This document shows positions 48,905-59,800 of a stretch of DNA of 64,000 nt, one piece after another. This stretch comes from Myxococcus stipitatus DSM 14675 (lineage in GTDB: Bacteria > Myxococcota > Myxococcia > Myxococcales > Myxococcaceae): the NCBI RefSeq assembly GCF_000331735.1, contig NC_020126.1, positions 1,054,001 to 1,118,000 on the forward strand, given 5' to 3'. The position numbers were made by a program, and so were the translations under genes. Every line of letters starts with the position of its first letter. Position 1 is the stretch's first letter. A model generated the notes under the pieces. The model searched no databases, was not told where the DNA came from, and worked only from the letters and a program-made list of their open reading frames with translations.

Positions 48905-50515
48905 TCAGGCGGAGCGCCTCGCGGACGCCTCGGGAGCGACCGGCTGCTCCTTCGATTCCTGTGCCTGTCCCTGCTGCGCCCGCTCCTGCGCCTCGCGCAA
49001 GACACCCGCGAGCAACGCCTGTCCCCGAGGATACGGCGTCGCCTCGCCCTCCAGCGCGAGGAGCTGCTGCCGCAACACCGCGCCATTCGGAGTGCGCTGC
49101 TCCGGCTCCTTCGCGAGCAGCTTCATCACCACCGCGTCCAACGCCGCGGGGACCTCGGGGTTGTAGCGCGAGGGCGGCTCCAGCTCCTTGTCCAACGTCG
49201 CCCGCAGGATGTCCTCCTGTGTGGAGCCCTGGAGCGCGCGGCGCCCCGTGAGCGCCTCATGCAGCGTGAGCCCCAGCGCGAAGAGGTCCGCGCGCCCATC
49301 GAAGGGCCGGCCCGCCGCCTGCTCCGGCGCCATGTAGCCCAGCTTCCCCCGCACGTTCCCCACCGCGGTGAGCTGCGAGCGCGCCGCATCCCGCGCGATG
49401 CCGAAGTCCGACAGCTTCACGTCCCCGAAGCGCGACACCAGGATGTTGGGCGGATTCAAGTCGCGGTGCACCAGCCGCAGCGGCTGCCCATCCGCGCCCA
49501 TGCGCCGATGCAGGTAGTCCAGCGCCGACGCCAGCTCCGCCCCCAGGAACGCCACCGCCGCCACCGGCAACGGCCTGCGCCCCACGCCGCGCATCAGCGC
49601 GCTCAGCGCCATCCCCTCCACGAACTCCATCGCCAGGAAGTACGTCCCCCCATGCCGCCCCAGGTCGAACACCTGGATGATGTTGGGGTGGTTGAGCGAC
49701 GAGCACAGCTCCGCCTCCCGGCGGAACATCGTCACGAACTCGTCGTCATCCGCGACGGACGGGAGGATGCGCTTGAGCGCCACCTGCTTCTGGAAGCCGC
49801 CCTCCGGGCAGTACGTGGCCCGGTACACCTCCGCCATGCCGCCCGCACCCACGCGCTCGTGCAGCACGTACTTCCCCATCACCTCCTGCTCCCGCAGCGC
49901 GGACAGCGCGCCCTTCGTGAGCTTCATGAAGTGCCGCGCCATCGTGGCCGTGAAGATTCCCGCCGCCACGAAGAAGAACGAGCGGATGGCGATGAAGCGC
50001 GGCGTCAGCGTGAGGAGCGCCGACTCCGGCAACAGCGGCAGCACGGAGAAGTAGTAGATGGCCAGGTACTCCGCCGCGACCAGGATGCCCGCCGCCAGCG
50101 CCAGCCGGGGGTTGCTCCGGAGCGCCGCCAGCGTGATCAGCGTGGGCCAGATGACCAGCGTGGGCGCCGTCAGCGCGTAGATGGGCCCCTGGAAGCGCAG
50201 GTCCACCGCGAGCACCACCGCGGGGATGCTGACCTCGATGGCCACGTTGAACCAGGGGATGACCGGGTGGAACACCCCCGCGCTCAGCACCCGCCACAGC
50301 GCGAAGTAGTAGAGCGCCAGCGCCGCGGCCAACCCCATGAGCGCCTGCGTCAAACCCCACCCGAGCGATGAGCCCAGCGACGCCGCCACCAGGAGCGACG
50401 CTCCGCACAGGCCCGCCATGTACCGCGCCACGGACCGCTCCCGGGCCTGGGCGTCGCGTCGTAAGTGTCCATCCAGGAAGCGGGAAACAGGGCTCGTCAG
50501 GGTGTGGGCCGTCAT
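48905..50515 (-). CDS. Membrane Ser/Thr protein kinase with N-terminal multi-helix domain
   Basis: The 536-residue protein has about six membrane helices in residues 35-195 (for example GLCGASLLVAASLGSSL and LALAAGILVAAEYLAIYYF) and then a kinase domain (215-480). The domain has glycine loop VGAGGMAEV, Lys248 in VALKR, HRD at 350-352 and DFG at 370-372. The catalytic loop reads HRDLNPPN: Asn354 replaces the usual Lys, a change I associate with some myxobacterial kinases. Having the membrane domain before the kinase domain is opposite to the usual order and suggests an integral-membrane sensor. The start at 50515 puts MTAHTLTS first; longer frames are antisense. It is divergent from the giant amidohydrolase gene. 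Confidence 0.88.
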   Translation of the reverse strand: MTAHTLTSPVSRFLDGHLRRDAQARERSVARYMAGLCGASLLVAASLGSSLGWGLTQALMGLAAALALYYFALWRVLSAGVFHPVIPWFNVAIEVSIPAVVLAVDLRFQGPIYALTAPTLVIWPTLITLAALRSNPRLALAAGILVAAEYLAIYYFSVLPLLPESALLTLTPRFIAIRSFFFVAAGIFTATMARHFMKLTKGALSALREQEVMGKYVLHERVGAGGMAEVYRATYCPEGGFQKQVALKRILPSVADDDEFVTMFRREAELCSSLNHPNIIQVFDLGRHGGTYFLAMEFVEGMALSALMRGVGRRPLPVAAVAFLGAELASALDYLHRRMGADGQPLRLVHRDLNPPNILVSRFGDVKLSDFGIARDAARSQLTAVGNVRGKLGYMAPEQAAGRPFDGRADLFALGLTLHEALTGRRALQGSTQEDILRATLDKELEPPSRYNPEVPAALDAVVMKLLAKEPEQRTPNGAVLRQQLLALEGEATPYPRGQALLAGVLREAQERAQQGQAQESKEQPVAPEASARRSA

Positions 50516-50729
50516 CGAAGGCCTCACTCTACAGAAAGGTGGGAGCCGGACGCTTGGCGCACCCCGCCGAGCCTGCGGGTGCGCCCATGGGGTCTCCGCG
50601 ACTGCCCCCGGATTCGTCCCCAGCCCCCCGGGGGTCGCCTGTCGCTGAAATGTTTCACGGGATACTCTCCGCGCGTGTCGTAGGACGTGCCGCTTCACCC
50701 CTGGCCGGAGTCTCCGGGAGACCCACGAG

Positions 50730-53700
50730 ATGCGAAAGTCCCCTCGCTTATGGTTGGCCGCGCTTGGCGCGGTGCTGTTGGTGCAATTTGGTTGCTCGGA
50801 CGACGACGGCAGGTGCGTCGGTGAGAAGTGCGGCCCCCCCGTCACCGCGGCGTGTGGAAACAACACGCAGGAGGAAGGGGAGCAGTGTGACGACGGCAAC
50901 CTGGTGGGGGGTGACGGGTGCGAGGCGGACTGCTCGACGACGCCCGTGCCGGAGAAGGCCGTCTGTGGCAACAACAAGGTCGAGGACGTCGAGGTCTGTG
51001 ACGACGGCAACACCGTGGACGGCGACGGCTGTCAGGCGGACTGCTCGCTGACGGTGACTCGCTGCGCGGCCGCGGAGGCGCCTGCCCTCCCGGATGGCGC
51101 GACGTGCGCGGTGACGAAGCCCGGCAATGGCGCGCGGCTGGTCACGGGCCTGGTGCTGATGGAGAAGCAGACGCTCGCGGGCGGGCAGGTGCTCGTGAAC
51201 GCGCAGGGTGTCATCACCTGTTCCGCATGTGATTGCTCCGCGGCCGAGGGCGCCGCCGAGGCCACCCACGTGTCGTGCCCGACGGGTGTCATCTCCCCGG
51301 GCCTCATCAACGCGCATGACCACGTCAACTACCGGTCGCCGCCGCTCGCCTCGTCGGATGAGCGCTACGAGCAGCGCCTGGACTGGCACCATGGCCTGCG
51401 CAACCACACGGAGCTCAACAACAGCAGCGCGGCGGGCGTGGATGCGGTGAGCTTCGCGGAGCTGCGCCACCTGATGGCGGGCACCACGTCCATCGCGGGC
51501 GCGGGGTCGGGCGGCTCCGCGGGCCTCCTGCGCAACCTGGACATCGTGCTGGTGAGCCGGCAGGAGGGCCCGGACCTGTGGCCGGTCGTCTCCAGCCTCT
51601 ACCCGCTGGGCGACCTGGAGACGGACACCTACGCGGAGGGCTGCGGCTACTCCTTCCTGCCGCGGACGTCGAGCCTGCCTCGCTACGCCGCGTACCTGCC
51701 GCACATCGCCGAGGGCATCAACAAGGAGGCCTTCAACGAGTTCCGCTGTGTGTCGGCGGGCGGCAACGACGTGCTGATGCCGCGCACGGCGGTGGTGCAG
51801 GGCATCGCGCTGACGGCGCGGGAGATCTCACAGATGGCGGACCGGGGCACGGGCCTCGTGTGGACGCCGCGCTCCAACGTCGCGCTGTATGGCGACACGG
51901 CCATGCTGCCCGTCTTCAAGCGGATGGGCGTGAGCGTGGCGCTGAGCACGGAGTGGCTCCAGTCCGGCTCCATGAACATGCTGCGCGAGCTGAAGTGCGC
52001 GGACGCGCTCAACTCGACGTACTTCTTCCGGGCCTACAGCGACCAGGAGCTCTGGCGCATGACGACGGCCAACGCGGCGGAGGCGCTGAACGCGCAGAGC
52101 CGCCTGGGCCGCATCGCCCCGGGGATGCTGGGGGACCTGGCGGTCTTCTCGCTGCGCACGTTCGCGAAGTCCCCGCACCGCGCGGTCATCACCGCCGAGC
52201 CCGGCGACGTCGTGCTGTCGATGCGCGGCGGCAAGGCGCTCTACGGTGACCGGACGCTGGTGGAGGCCCTCAAGGGCACCACGGAGGCCTGCGACACCGT
52301 GGACGTGTGCGGCAAGCCCAAGTCGGCCTGCCTCCAGTCGGAGCTGGGCAAGGCGCTGGCGGCGCTGCAGACCGCCAATGCCACCGCCTATCCGCTGTTC
52401 GCCTGCGGCGTCCCGGAAGGGGAGCCCGTGTGCCAGCCCCGGCGCATCGCGAACGAGCCGAAGTGGCCCGCGTCCGTGACGGGCTCCAACGTCTACTCGG
52501 GCGAGACCCGCGCGGACGACCGGGATGGCGACGGGCTCAAGGGCCGCGCCGACAACTGCCCGTTCGTCTTCAACCCCATCCGTCCCATGGACGGTGGCAA
52601 GCAGGCCGACTCGGATGGCGACGGCGTGGGCGACGCGTGCGACGTGTGCCCGCTGGCGGCGAACTCCACCTCGTGCGCGCCGAAGGCCGTGGGGGATGAC
52701 GACTTCGATGGCATCCCGACGTGGCAGGACAACTGCCCGTTCGTGGCCAACGCCGACCAGGCGGACCGGGACGGCGACGGCAAGGGCGATGTGTGCGACG
52801 CGTGCGACGTGGCGAACCCCGGCAACCTGGGCTGCCCCTCCACCATCCACGCGCTGAAGACGCCCGATGGCGACCGCCTGCCCCTGGAGGGCAAGGAGGT
52901 GGCGCTCACCGACGCCATCGTCACGGGCGTGGTGAAGGGCACGTCGACGAACGAGGGCTACTGGCTCCAGGTGCACCCGCTGCCGTCGGGGACGAGCGTG
53001 GAGCACTCGGGCATCTACGTGTACTCGCCCAAGGCGGACCTGGCGGTGGGCGACCGGGTGGACATCACCACGGGCGTGCTGACCGTCTACAACGGCCTGC
53101 CGGAGCTGGTGGACGTGAAGTACTCCAAGCGCAGCAGCAAGAACGCGCTGCCCGCGCCGGTGGTGGTCACCTCGGCGGATGTCCGCACGGGGGGACCCAG
53201 GGCCGCGGCGCTGGAGGGTGTGCTGGTCGAGGTGCGCGACGTGGTCGTCAACACCGCCGCGGACCGGTTCATCCAGTTCCTGGTCAACGAGAGCGGTGAC
53301 CCGGGGCAGCCGTCGCTGATGGTGGACGACTTCTCCTACTCGTACGACCCGCCGGTGGTGGGCACGCGCTACGGCTCGCTGCGCGGCGTGCTGACCTACA
53401 ACTTCAGCGACTCCAAGGTCGTGCCCCGCAGCATCGCGGACCTGGCGCCGCCGCTGCCGTCGCTGACGGGCTTCGGCCCTGGCGGCTTCGTCCGCATGGG
53501 CGGCGCGGGCCCCGTCAGCACCTTCCCGCAGGCCCTGACGCTGACGTTGTCGGGCCCGTACACGGAAGCGCTGGACGTCTTCATCACCTCGAGCAACAGC
53601 AGCGCGCTGCGCGTGCCCAACGGCGTGGTGACGGTGCCCAAGGGCCAGAGCTCCGTGGAGGTGAAGGTGGAGCCCCTGGCGTCCGCGGCGAGCGTGACGC

Positions 53701-55262
53701 TCACCGCGACGCTGCGAGCCACCTCGCTCCAGTCCTCGTTCCGCGTGCTGGGCGCGGCGGAGGAGCCGGCGGTGGTCGGCGTGACGCCTTCCGACGTGAC
53801 GGTGGTGCCGGGCGGCACCGTGTCCTTCACGGTGGAGCTGGACCGCCCCGCTCCCGCGAATGCCACGGTGGCGCTGAGCGTGAATCCGGCGGCGGGCTTC
53901 GGCACGCTGACGCCCGCCAACGGCGTGCTGCCGGTGGCGCTGAACGCGACGCAGGCGTCGTTCTCGCTCACGGTCGACGAAGCGGCCGTGGGGCCCACGG
54001 GCACGGTGAGCGCTGGCATCGGCTCGAGCGGCGCCACCGCCACGGTGACGCTGGACCTGACGGCGCCGAGGCTCGCGACGCTGACTCCGGACGCGCCGGT
54101 GACGGTGGGCTACGGGCAGACGCAGGAGTTCCGCGTGACGCTGTCCTCGGCGCCCACGGAGGATGTCTCCGTGACGCTGGCCGCCACGCCGGCCACGGGC
54201 GTCACCCACTTCGGCACGGTGCCGGCGACGGTGACGGTGCCCGCGGGGGCGACGGAGGCCACGTTCCACTTCACCGCGGATGCGCAGGGGGATGGCGCGG
54301 GCACGGTGTCCGCGTCGCTGCTCGGGGTGCGTCGGAGCACGAACGTCACGGTGACGCCGCCGCCGCCGAAGCTCGCGTCCATCTCTCCCGAGCGTCGCAC
54401 GGTGTACTTCGGGACCCTCCAGGCCTTCACGATGACGCTGGACCGCAGGGCTCCCGCGGGCGGCGTGGTCATCGCGCTGGAGCTGGCTCCCGCCACGGGA
54501 CTGGGGACGCTGCCCTCCGCCACGGTGACGGTGCCGGAAGGCGCGACGCAGGTGCAGGTCAGCTTCACGGCGGGGACCACGGCGAGCACGGGCACGCTGT
54601 CCGCGACGTATGCCGGCGTGACGAAGGTGGCGGAAATCACCACCGAGGAGCGCCCGGCCACCGGCCACCTGGTCGTCAACGAGTTCGACTACGACCCGGT
54701 GGGCACGGACTCGACCGTGCTCAAGGAGTTCGTGGAGATCTACAACTCGACCGCCAACCCCGTCTCCCTGTCGGGGGTGTTCATCGTCCTCATCAACGGC
54801 AATGGCGCCCAGCCGACGAGCTACGACAGGTACGACCTGACCGACCTCCAGGTCCTGGAGCCGGGTGAGTACCTGGTGCTGGGCCACCCGAACGTGGTGG
54901 ACCCGCTCCGAGGCCAGACGGGCGTCAAGGTGATGGAGCTGCCCGTCGGCAAGGCCATCCAGAACGGCGGCACTCCGGTGGGAGATGCCATCGCCATCTA
55001 CGACAGCACCCAGAACGTCCTGCTGGACTCGGTCTCCTACACGGGGTCCGTCTCGAGCGCGACCATCCAGTGGGATGCCGGGACGCCGGTGCGCGGGCCG
55101 TTCAACTTCGTGGAAGGCCCTCGGAGCCCGACGGGGCTGGCGGACGCGAACCTGCAGGGCTCGCTGGGCCGCAAGCCGGACAGCTCGGACACGAACGACA
55201 ACGTGGATGACTTCCAGTTCTCCCCCACGCTCACGCCGGGTCGGCAGAACGTCCTGCCCTAG
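50730..55262 (+). CDS. Giant surface lipoprotein: Cys-rich repeats, amidohydrolase, TSP3, OB, Ig-like and lamin-tail domains
   Basis: The 1510-residue protein is a predicted lipoprotein (Cys22 in VQFGC). Two DUF4215-like Cys-rich repeats follow (about 42-110: [32 protein letters not shown]). An amidohydrolase-like domain (about 125-515) has metal motif His196-x-His198 in NAHDHVN, but Gln in VVQGIAL and Glu in STEWLQSGS stand where many relatives have His and Asp. Thrombospondin type 3-like Asp repeats cover about 595-695, an OB-like DNA-binding-type fold about 708-905, several Ig-like/beta-sandwich units about 907-1310, and a lamin-tail domain about 1311-1510. It is surely extracellular. The substrate is unknown, and the altered metal residues leave activity open. 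Confidence 0.85.
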   Translation: MRKSPRLWLAALGAVLLVQFGCSDDDGRCVGEKCGPPVTAACGNNTQEEGEQCDDGNLVGGDGCEADCSTTPVPEKAVCGNNKVEDVEVCDDGNTVDGDGCQADCSLTVTRCAAAEAPALPDGATCAVTKPGNGARLVTGLVLMEKQTLAGGQVLVNAQGVITCSACDCSAAEGAAEATHVSCPTGVISPGLINAHDHVNYRSPPLASSDERYEQRLDWHHGLRNHTELNNSSAAGVDAVSFAELRHLMAGTTSIAGAGSGGSAGLLRNLDIVLVSRQEGPDLWPVVSSLYPLGDLETDTYAEGCGYSFLPRTSSLPRYAAYLPHIAEGINKEAFNEFRCVSAGGNDVLMPRTAVVQGIALTAREISQMADRGTGLVWTPRSNVALYGDTAMLPVFKRMGVSVALSTEWLQSGSMNMLRELKCADALNSTYFFRAYSDQELWRMTTANAAEALNAQSRLGRIAPGMLGDLAVFSLRTFAKSPHRAVITAEPGDVVLSMRGGKALYGDRTLVEALKGTTEACDTVDVCGKPKSACLQSELGKALAALQTANATAYPLFACGVPEGEPVCQPRRIANEPKWPASVTGSNVYSGETRADDRDGDGLKGRADNCPFVFNPIRPMDGGKQADSDGDGVGDACDVCPLAANSTSCAPKAVGDDDFDGIPTWQDNCPFVANADQADRDGDGKGDVCDACDVANPGNLGCPSTIHALKTPDGDRLPLEGKEVALTDAIVTGVVKGTSTNEGYWLQVHPLPSGTSVEHSGIYVYSPKADLAVGDRVDITTGVLTVYNGLPELVDVKYSKRSSKNALPAPVVVTSADVRTGGPRAAALEGVLVEVRDVVVNTAADRFIQFLVNESGDPGQPSLMVDDFSYSYDPPVVGTRYGSLRGVLTYNFSDSKVVPRSIADLAPPLPSLTGFGPGGFVRMGGAGPVSTFPQALTLTLSGPYTEALDVFITSSNSSALRVPNGVVTVPKGQSSVEVKVEPLASAASVTLTATLRATSLQSSFRVLGAAEEPAVVGVTPSDVTVVPGGTVSFTVELDRPAPANATVALSVNPAAGFGTLTPANGVLPVALNATQASFSLTVDEAAVGPTGTVSAGIGSSGATATVTLDLTAPRLATLTPDAPVTVGYGQTQEFRVTLSSAPTEDVSVTLAATPATGVTHFGTVPATVTVPAGATEATFHFTADAQGDGAGTVSASLLGVRRSTNVTVTPPPPKLASISPERRTVYFGTLQAFTMTLDRRAPAGGVVIALELAPATGLGTLPSATVTVPEGATQVQVSFTAGTTASTGTLSATYAGVTKVAEITTEERPATGHLVVNEFDYDPVGTDSTVLKEFVEIYNSTANPVSLSGVFIVLINGNGAQPTSYDRYDLTDLQVLEPGEYLVLGHPNVVDPLRGQTGVKVMELPVGKAIQNGGTPVGDAIAIYDSTQNVLLDSVSYTGSVSSATIQWDAGTPVRGPFNFVEGPRSPTGLADANLQGSLGRKPDSSDTNDNVDDFQFSPTLTPGRQNVLP

Positions 55263-55308
55263 TGAGACCCACGGGGCCCCGCGCTCCGTGACAGCGGAGG
55301 TTCAGGCT

Positions 55309-55340
55309 CGGGCGGCTCTCTCGATGAAGAGGGCCGCCCG
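55309..55340. terminator. Bidirectional hairpin between the amidohydrolase and metallophosphoesterase genes
   Basis: CGGGCGGC (55309-55316) pairs with GCCGCCCG (55333-55340), extended inward by about five more pairs including one G-T, around a six-base loop. It sits in the 104-base gap between convergent genes. Confidence 0.6.
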
Positions 55341-55366
55341 AAGTCTTTCGAGGCGTCGGCAACGCC

Positions 55367-56626
55367 TCACGCCAGCAGCGTCACCTTGACGATTTCCGGC
55401 CCGGTGCCGACGCGAAGAGGCGGGCCCCAGAAGCCCGTCCCCTGGCTGACGTAGATGTGCTGGCCGTTCTCCTCGTAGTGCCCCGCCTTGTGTTCCCACA
55501 TGGCGGACACCACGAGCGTGAAGGGGAAGAACTGTCCCGCGTGCGTATGTCCGGACAGCTGCAACCCCATGCCCGCTTGCGCCGCCACGCGCCAGTTGGC
55601 GGGCTGGTGCGCGAGCAGCACCGCGGCCCGGTCCCGCTGTCGCCCGAGGACGGCCGCCTCCAGGTCATAGCCCCGACCGGGGCCCATGCCCTTCGCCGCC
55701 CAGTCGTCCACGCCCACCAGGTCGAACGAGGCCGCCGAGTCACCCACGCGCACGTGCCGGTTGCGCAGCACCTGCACGCCCATGCCCTCCAGCGCCTCCG
55801 CCCACGTGTTCGCGTTCCAGTAGTACTCGTGGTTGCCCGTGACGAAGTACGTCCCGTCCCGGGTGCGCAGCTCCCGCAGCGCCGCCACCGAGGGGCCCAG
55901 CTCCGGCACGTTCCCGTCGACGAGGTCACCGGTGATGGCCACCAGGTCCGGGTGCAGCGCGTTGCACCGCGCCACCAGCTCGTCCATGAAGCGGCGCCGG
56001 ATGAGCGGGCCCACGTGGATGTCGCTCAGGTGGACGATGGTGTAGCCATCCAGCTCCCGAGGCAGCCCCGGAAGCCGCACCGCCACCTCGTTCACCACCG
56101 GCGGATGGAACGCGTTCCAGGCCCCGTAGCCCGACAGCCCTCCCGCCGCGAGCGCCGCACCACCCGCCGAGACGCGCGCCAGGAAGCGCCGCCGCTCCAC
56201 GTTCACCTCGGGCACCTCGGCAGGCGCCGCGAGCACGGCGGCGGCGGGCACCGTCCCCGCGCCACTCACGGCCATCACACCGGGCTCCGCGGAGACGACC
56301 GCGGCCTTCAGGCGTCGCAAGCGCCGCATCGCCAGGCGCCCCCCGCCGATGAGCCACAAGGCGAAGAGCAGGTAGAGCGAGATGCCCATCCACATCCACA
56401 CGACGGTGGCGACCTTGAACGTGAAGTCCATCGGCAGCACGCGCGTCAGGGTGAAGGACAACAGCAGCAGGGTGCACAGCACCGCCATCGCGCCCATTCC
56501 CACAAGGCGCCACATGCGGTTCTCCGAGGTGTCCGAGAACAGGCGCCGGTACAGGTAGATGTGGACTCCCACGATGGGTCCACTCGTGAGGACCACGAAG
56601 ACGACGAAACGCACCCATGAGTTCAT
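55367..56626 (-). CDS. Membrane-anchored metallophosphoesterase (YkuE/YaeI-like)
   Basis: The 419-residue protein has three N-terminal membrane helices (VRFVVFVVLTSGPIVG, LVGMGAMAVLCTLLLL, VVWMWMGISLYLLFALWLI). A linker follows with an Arg-rich hydrophobic segment (RRRFLARVSAGGAALAAGGLSG) that resembles a Tat-type or membrane anchor. The C-terminal calcineurin-like phosphoesterase domain has all metal motifs: DIHVGPLI, GDLVDG, GNHEYY and GHTHAGQ. Relatives hydrolyse phosphodiesters, in some cases lipid-linked. The start at 56626 precedes the first helix; frame is open far upstream but is antisense to the RCC1 gene. It is divergent from that gene across 210 bases. Confidence 0.9.
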   Translation of the reverse strand: MNSWVRFVVFVVLTSGPIVGVHIYLYRRLFSDTSENRMWRLVGMGAMAVLCTLLLLSFTLTRVLPMDFTFKVATVVWMWMGISLYLLFALWLIGGGRLAMRRLRRLKAAVVSAEPGVMAVSGAGTVPAAAVLAAPAEVPEVNVERRRFLARVSAGGAALAAGGLSGYGAWNAFHPPVVNEVAVRLPGLPRELDGYTIVHLSDIHVGPLIRRRFMDELVARCNALHPDLVAITGDLVDGNVPELGPSVAALRELRTRDGTYFVTGNHEYYWNANTWAEALEGMGVQVLRNRHVRVGDSAASFDLVGVDDWAAKGMGPGRGYDLEAAVLGRQRDRAAVLLAHQPANWRVAAQAGMGLQLSGHTHAGQFFPFTLVVSAMWEHKAGHYEENGQHIYVSQGTGFWGPPLRVGTGPEIVKVTLLA

Positions 56627-56836
56627 GTCCACCCCATCCTTGCCGACTGTCGCCGCGTCGCAATGCCTTCCGCGTGAAGAAACGTGAAACGCGCTCGCGG
56701 ATGGCGGTGGCTCGGGTTCTCGTGGCGGGGTCCTTCTCTCGCGGTGGCCACTCAGGGCGACGCCGCGTGCTCCCAGGCTTCTCATTCGCCAGGGAGACGA
56801 GTATGGACGGCCGCTTTCCCGTGCTGGAGGCAAGTG

Positions 56837-59800
56837 ATGCGGAAGGACAACGTGATGGCGAGGCCGGGCTTCGCACAGGTCTTGGTGCTGAGCGTCTGGC
56901 TCGTCATGGGGTGTGAAGGCACCTCGAGCCCCGCGGAACCGTCCCACCCTCCGGCTGCTCGCTCCCAGGCCCTCGCGTCCGCGACGTCGAAGGTCGCCGC
57001 GGGTGCGCAGCACTCGCTCTATGTCACGCAGGCCGGCACGGTGTGGGCATGGGGCGGCAATGGCTCCGGACAGCTGGGCACCGGAAGTGTGTCGTTCCAG
57101 CGCGTCGTCGCCCAGCAGGTGCCGGGGCTGACGGACGTCACGAGCATCGCCGCGGGGGATGCCCACTCGCTCGCGCTGCGCGCGGACCGGACGGTGTGGA
57201 CGTGGGGAGGCAACAACGCGGGCCAGGTGGGGGATGGCACCAACGTCGACCGCCCCACGCCGCAGAAGGTGCCGGGGCTCTCCGACGTCGTCGCCGTCGC
57301 GGCGGGGGAGTTCCATTCGCTGGCGCTGCGCGCCGATGGCACCGTGTGGGCCTGGGGCAGCAACTTCTATGGCCAGCTCGGACGTGGCCACTCGCAGCCG
57401 GGTCCTTCTCCCGCGCAGGTCGTGGGCCTGACGGGCGTGGTGGCGCTCGCGGCGGGCTTCGACTTCTCGCTCGCTGTGCGCTCGGACGGCACCGTGTGGG
57501 CGTGGGGCGCCAACGGCTCCGGACAGCTCGGCGATGGGACCTACATCCAGCGCCTGGCGCCCACGCAGGTGTCCCAGCTCCAGGGGGTCTCCGCCGTGAC
57601 GGCGGGCCTCTATCACGCGCTCGCGCTGCGCTCGGATGGAACGGTGTGGGCCTGGGGTTCCAATTCCTCCGGGCAGATGGGCGATGGGACGTGGACGGAC
57701 CGCCCCTCGCCGGTGCAGGTCACCTCCATCGCGCGAGCAAAGGCCGTGGCCGCGCAGGACGCGGGCTCGCTGGTGTTGCTCGATGACGGCGGCGTGTTCG
57801 CCTGGGGGCTCAACTCGCAGGGGCAGCTGGGGATTGGCACCACGGCGGACAGCCCGCTCCCCGTGCGCGTGCGGGGGCTGGGGGCGGTGACGTCGCTGGC
57901 GGCGGGGACGCAGCACGCGGTGGTGCTGCGCGCCGACGGCACGCTGTGGACGTGGGGCCACGGCGCGACGGGCCAGCTGGGACACGGCAGCTCCGAGCGG
58001 ATGCTCTCGCCGGAGGTCGTCACGCGCTTGTCGAACGTCGCCTCGGTCGCGTCGGGCAGCTTCCACTCGGTGGCCGCGCTGTCGGACGGCTCGGTGTGGA
58101 CGTGGGGGCGCAACACCAATGGCCAGCTGGGTGATGGCACCACCACCGAGCGCCACTTGCCCGTGCGCGTGCCGGGGCTCTCCGGCGTGGTCTCCGTGAG
58201 CGCGTCGGGACATCACTCGTTCGCGCTGCGCTCGGATGGGACGGTGTGGGGCTGGGGCCGCAACGCGCAGGGGCAGATGGGGGACGGCACGACGAAGGAC
58301 CGCGCCTCGCCCGCGCGCGTGGAGGGCTTGAGCAGCGTGAAGGCGCTGGCCTCGGGCGGCAGCCACATGGTGGCGCTGCGCACGGACGGCACCGTGTGGA
58401 CGTGGGGCTACAACGGCGCGGGGCAGCTCGGGGATGGCACCACGACCGACCGCCGCGCGCCCGTGCAGGTGACCGGCCTGTCGGGAGTGACGTCCGTGGC
58501 CGCGGGCGCCTACTTCTCGCTGGCGCTGCGCACCGACGGCACCGTGTGGGCCTGGGGTGATGGCTTCGAGGGACAGCTGGGAGATGGCGCGGGTGTGCAG
58601 CGCGCGTCGCCGGTCCAGGTGACGGGGCTGACGCGCGTGGTGAAGCTGGCCGCGGGCGCCGCGCATGGCCTGGCCGTGCGGGATGACGGCACCGTGTGGG
58701 CCTGGGGTGACAACACGGAAGGGCAGATGGGAGACGGCTCGTGGTCCGACCGGTTCCGCGCCGTGCAGGTCTACGGCCTGACGGGGGTGTCCTCCGTCGT
58801 CGGCGGGCTGTACCACTCCATGGCCCTGGCTCAGGACGGGACGCTGCGCGCCTGGGGCGGCAACGCGTATGGACAGTTCGGTGATGGAGGGGTCACGCCT
58901 CGGGTCGTGGCGGGCGCGGTGCCCGGCCTCTCCGGCATCAAGCTGTTGGGCGCCAGCTACCTGCACGTGCTCGCCGTGCGCGAGGACGGCATGCTGCTGA
59001 CGTGGGGTTACAACCGCTTCGGGCAGCTCGGCCTGGGCGCGGCGGGGTGGAGCTCGCTGCCGGTGCAGGTGCGAGGACTGGGGCAGGGGCGCAGGCTCTC
59101 CGCGGGGCGTGCGCACTCGCTGCTCGTGCGCGCGGACGGCACCGTGCTCGCGTGGGGACAGAACACCTCCGGTCAGCTCGGGGATGGCTCGACGACCCAT
59201 CGCGCCTCACCGGTCCTCGCGCGCAACCTGCCGTGCGCGCGCGCGGCGTCGGCGGGCCGACAGCACTCGCTGGTGCTCGCGTGTGATGGAACGGTGTGGT
59301 CGTGGGGTGGGAACAGCCAGGGCCAGCTGGGCGATGGCGGCGTCACGTCGCGCGCGTATCCCGCGAAGGTGGAGGGCCTGTGGGGCGTGGTGGCCGTGCT
59401 GGCGGGAGGAGACTCCTCGATGGTGCTGCGCGCGGACGGCACGGTGTGGACGTGGGGCGCGAACGGCAGCGGGCAGCTCGGTGACGGCACGCTGGGAGAC
59501 CGTGCCTCGCCCCTGGAGGTGAAGGGTTTGGCCGGCATCGCCACCGGGGTGATGGGCGAAGCGCATGCGCTCGTCGTGAGCCAGGACGGCACGGTGTGGG
59601 CCTGGGGCGCGAACGGCCGAGGACAGCTCGGGGATGGCACCACCACCTCCAGCGCGTCGCCCGTGCGTGTGGCGGGGTTGTCCGCCGCGATGAACGTGAG
59701 CGTCGGACAGGCGTACTCCCTCGCGGTGCTCCCCGATGGGACGGTGTGGAGCTGGGGCGCGAATGACAGCGGGCAGCTCGGTGATGGCACCAACGTGGCG

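Noticed and set aside
48896-50371. A 491-codon plus-strand frame over the membrane kinase
   Set aside because: Antisense to a clear kinase; rich in Arg, Gln and His, with no domain.
51828-54887. A 1019-codon minus-strand frame opposite the amidohydrolase lipoprotein
   Set aside because: It is antisense with no recognisable fold, while the plus strand carries clear domains.
56627-59200. Upstream extension of the metallophosphoesterase frame
   Set aside because: It runs antisense through RCC1 repeats and has no supporting features; membrane helices start at 56626.
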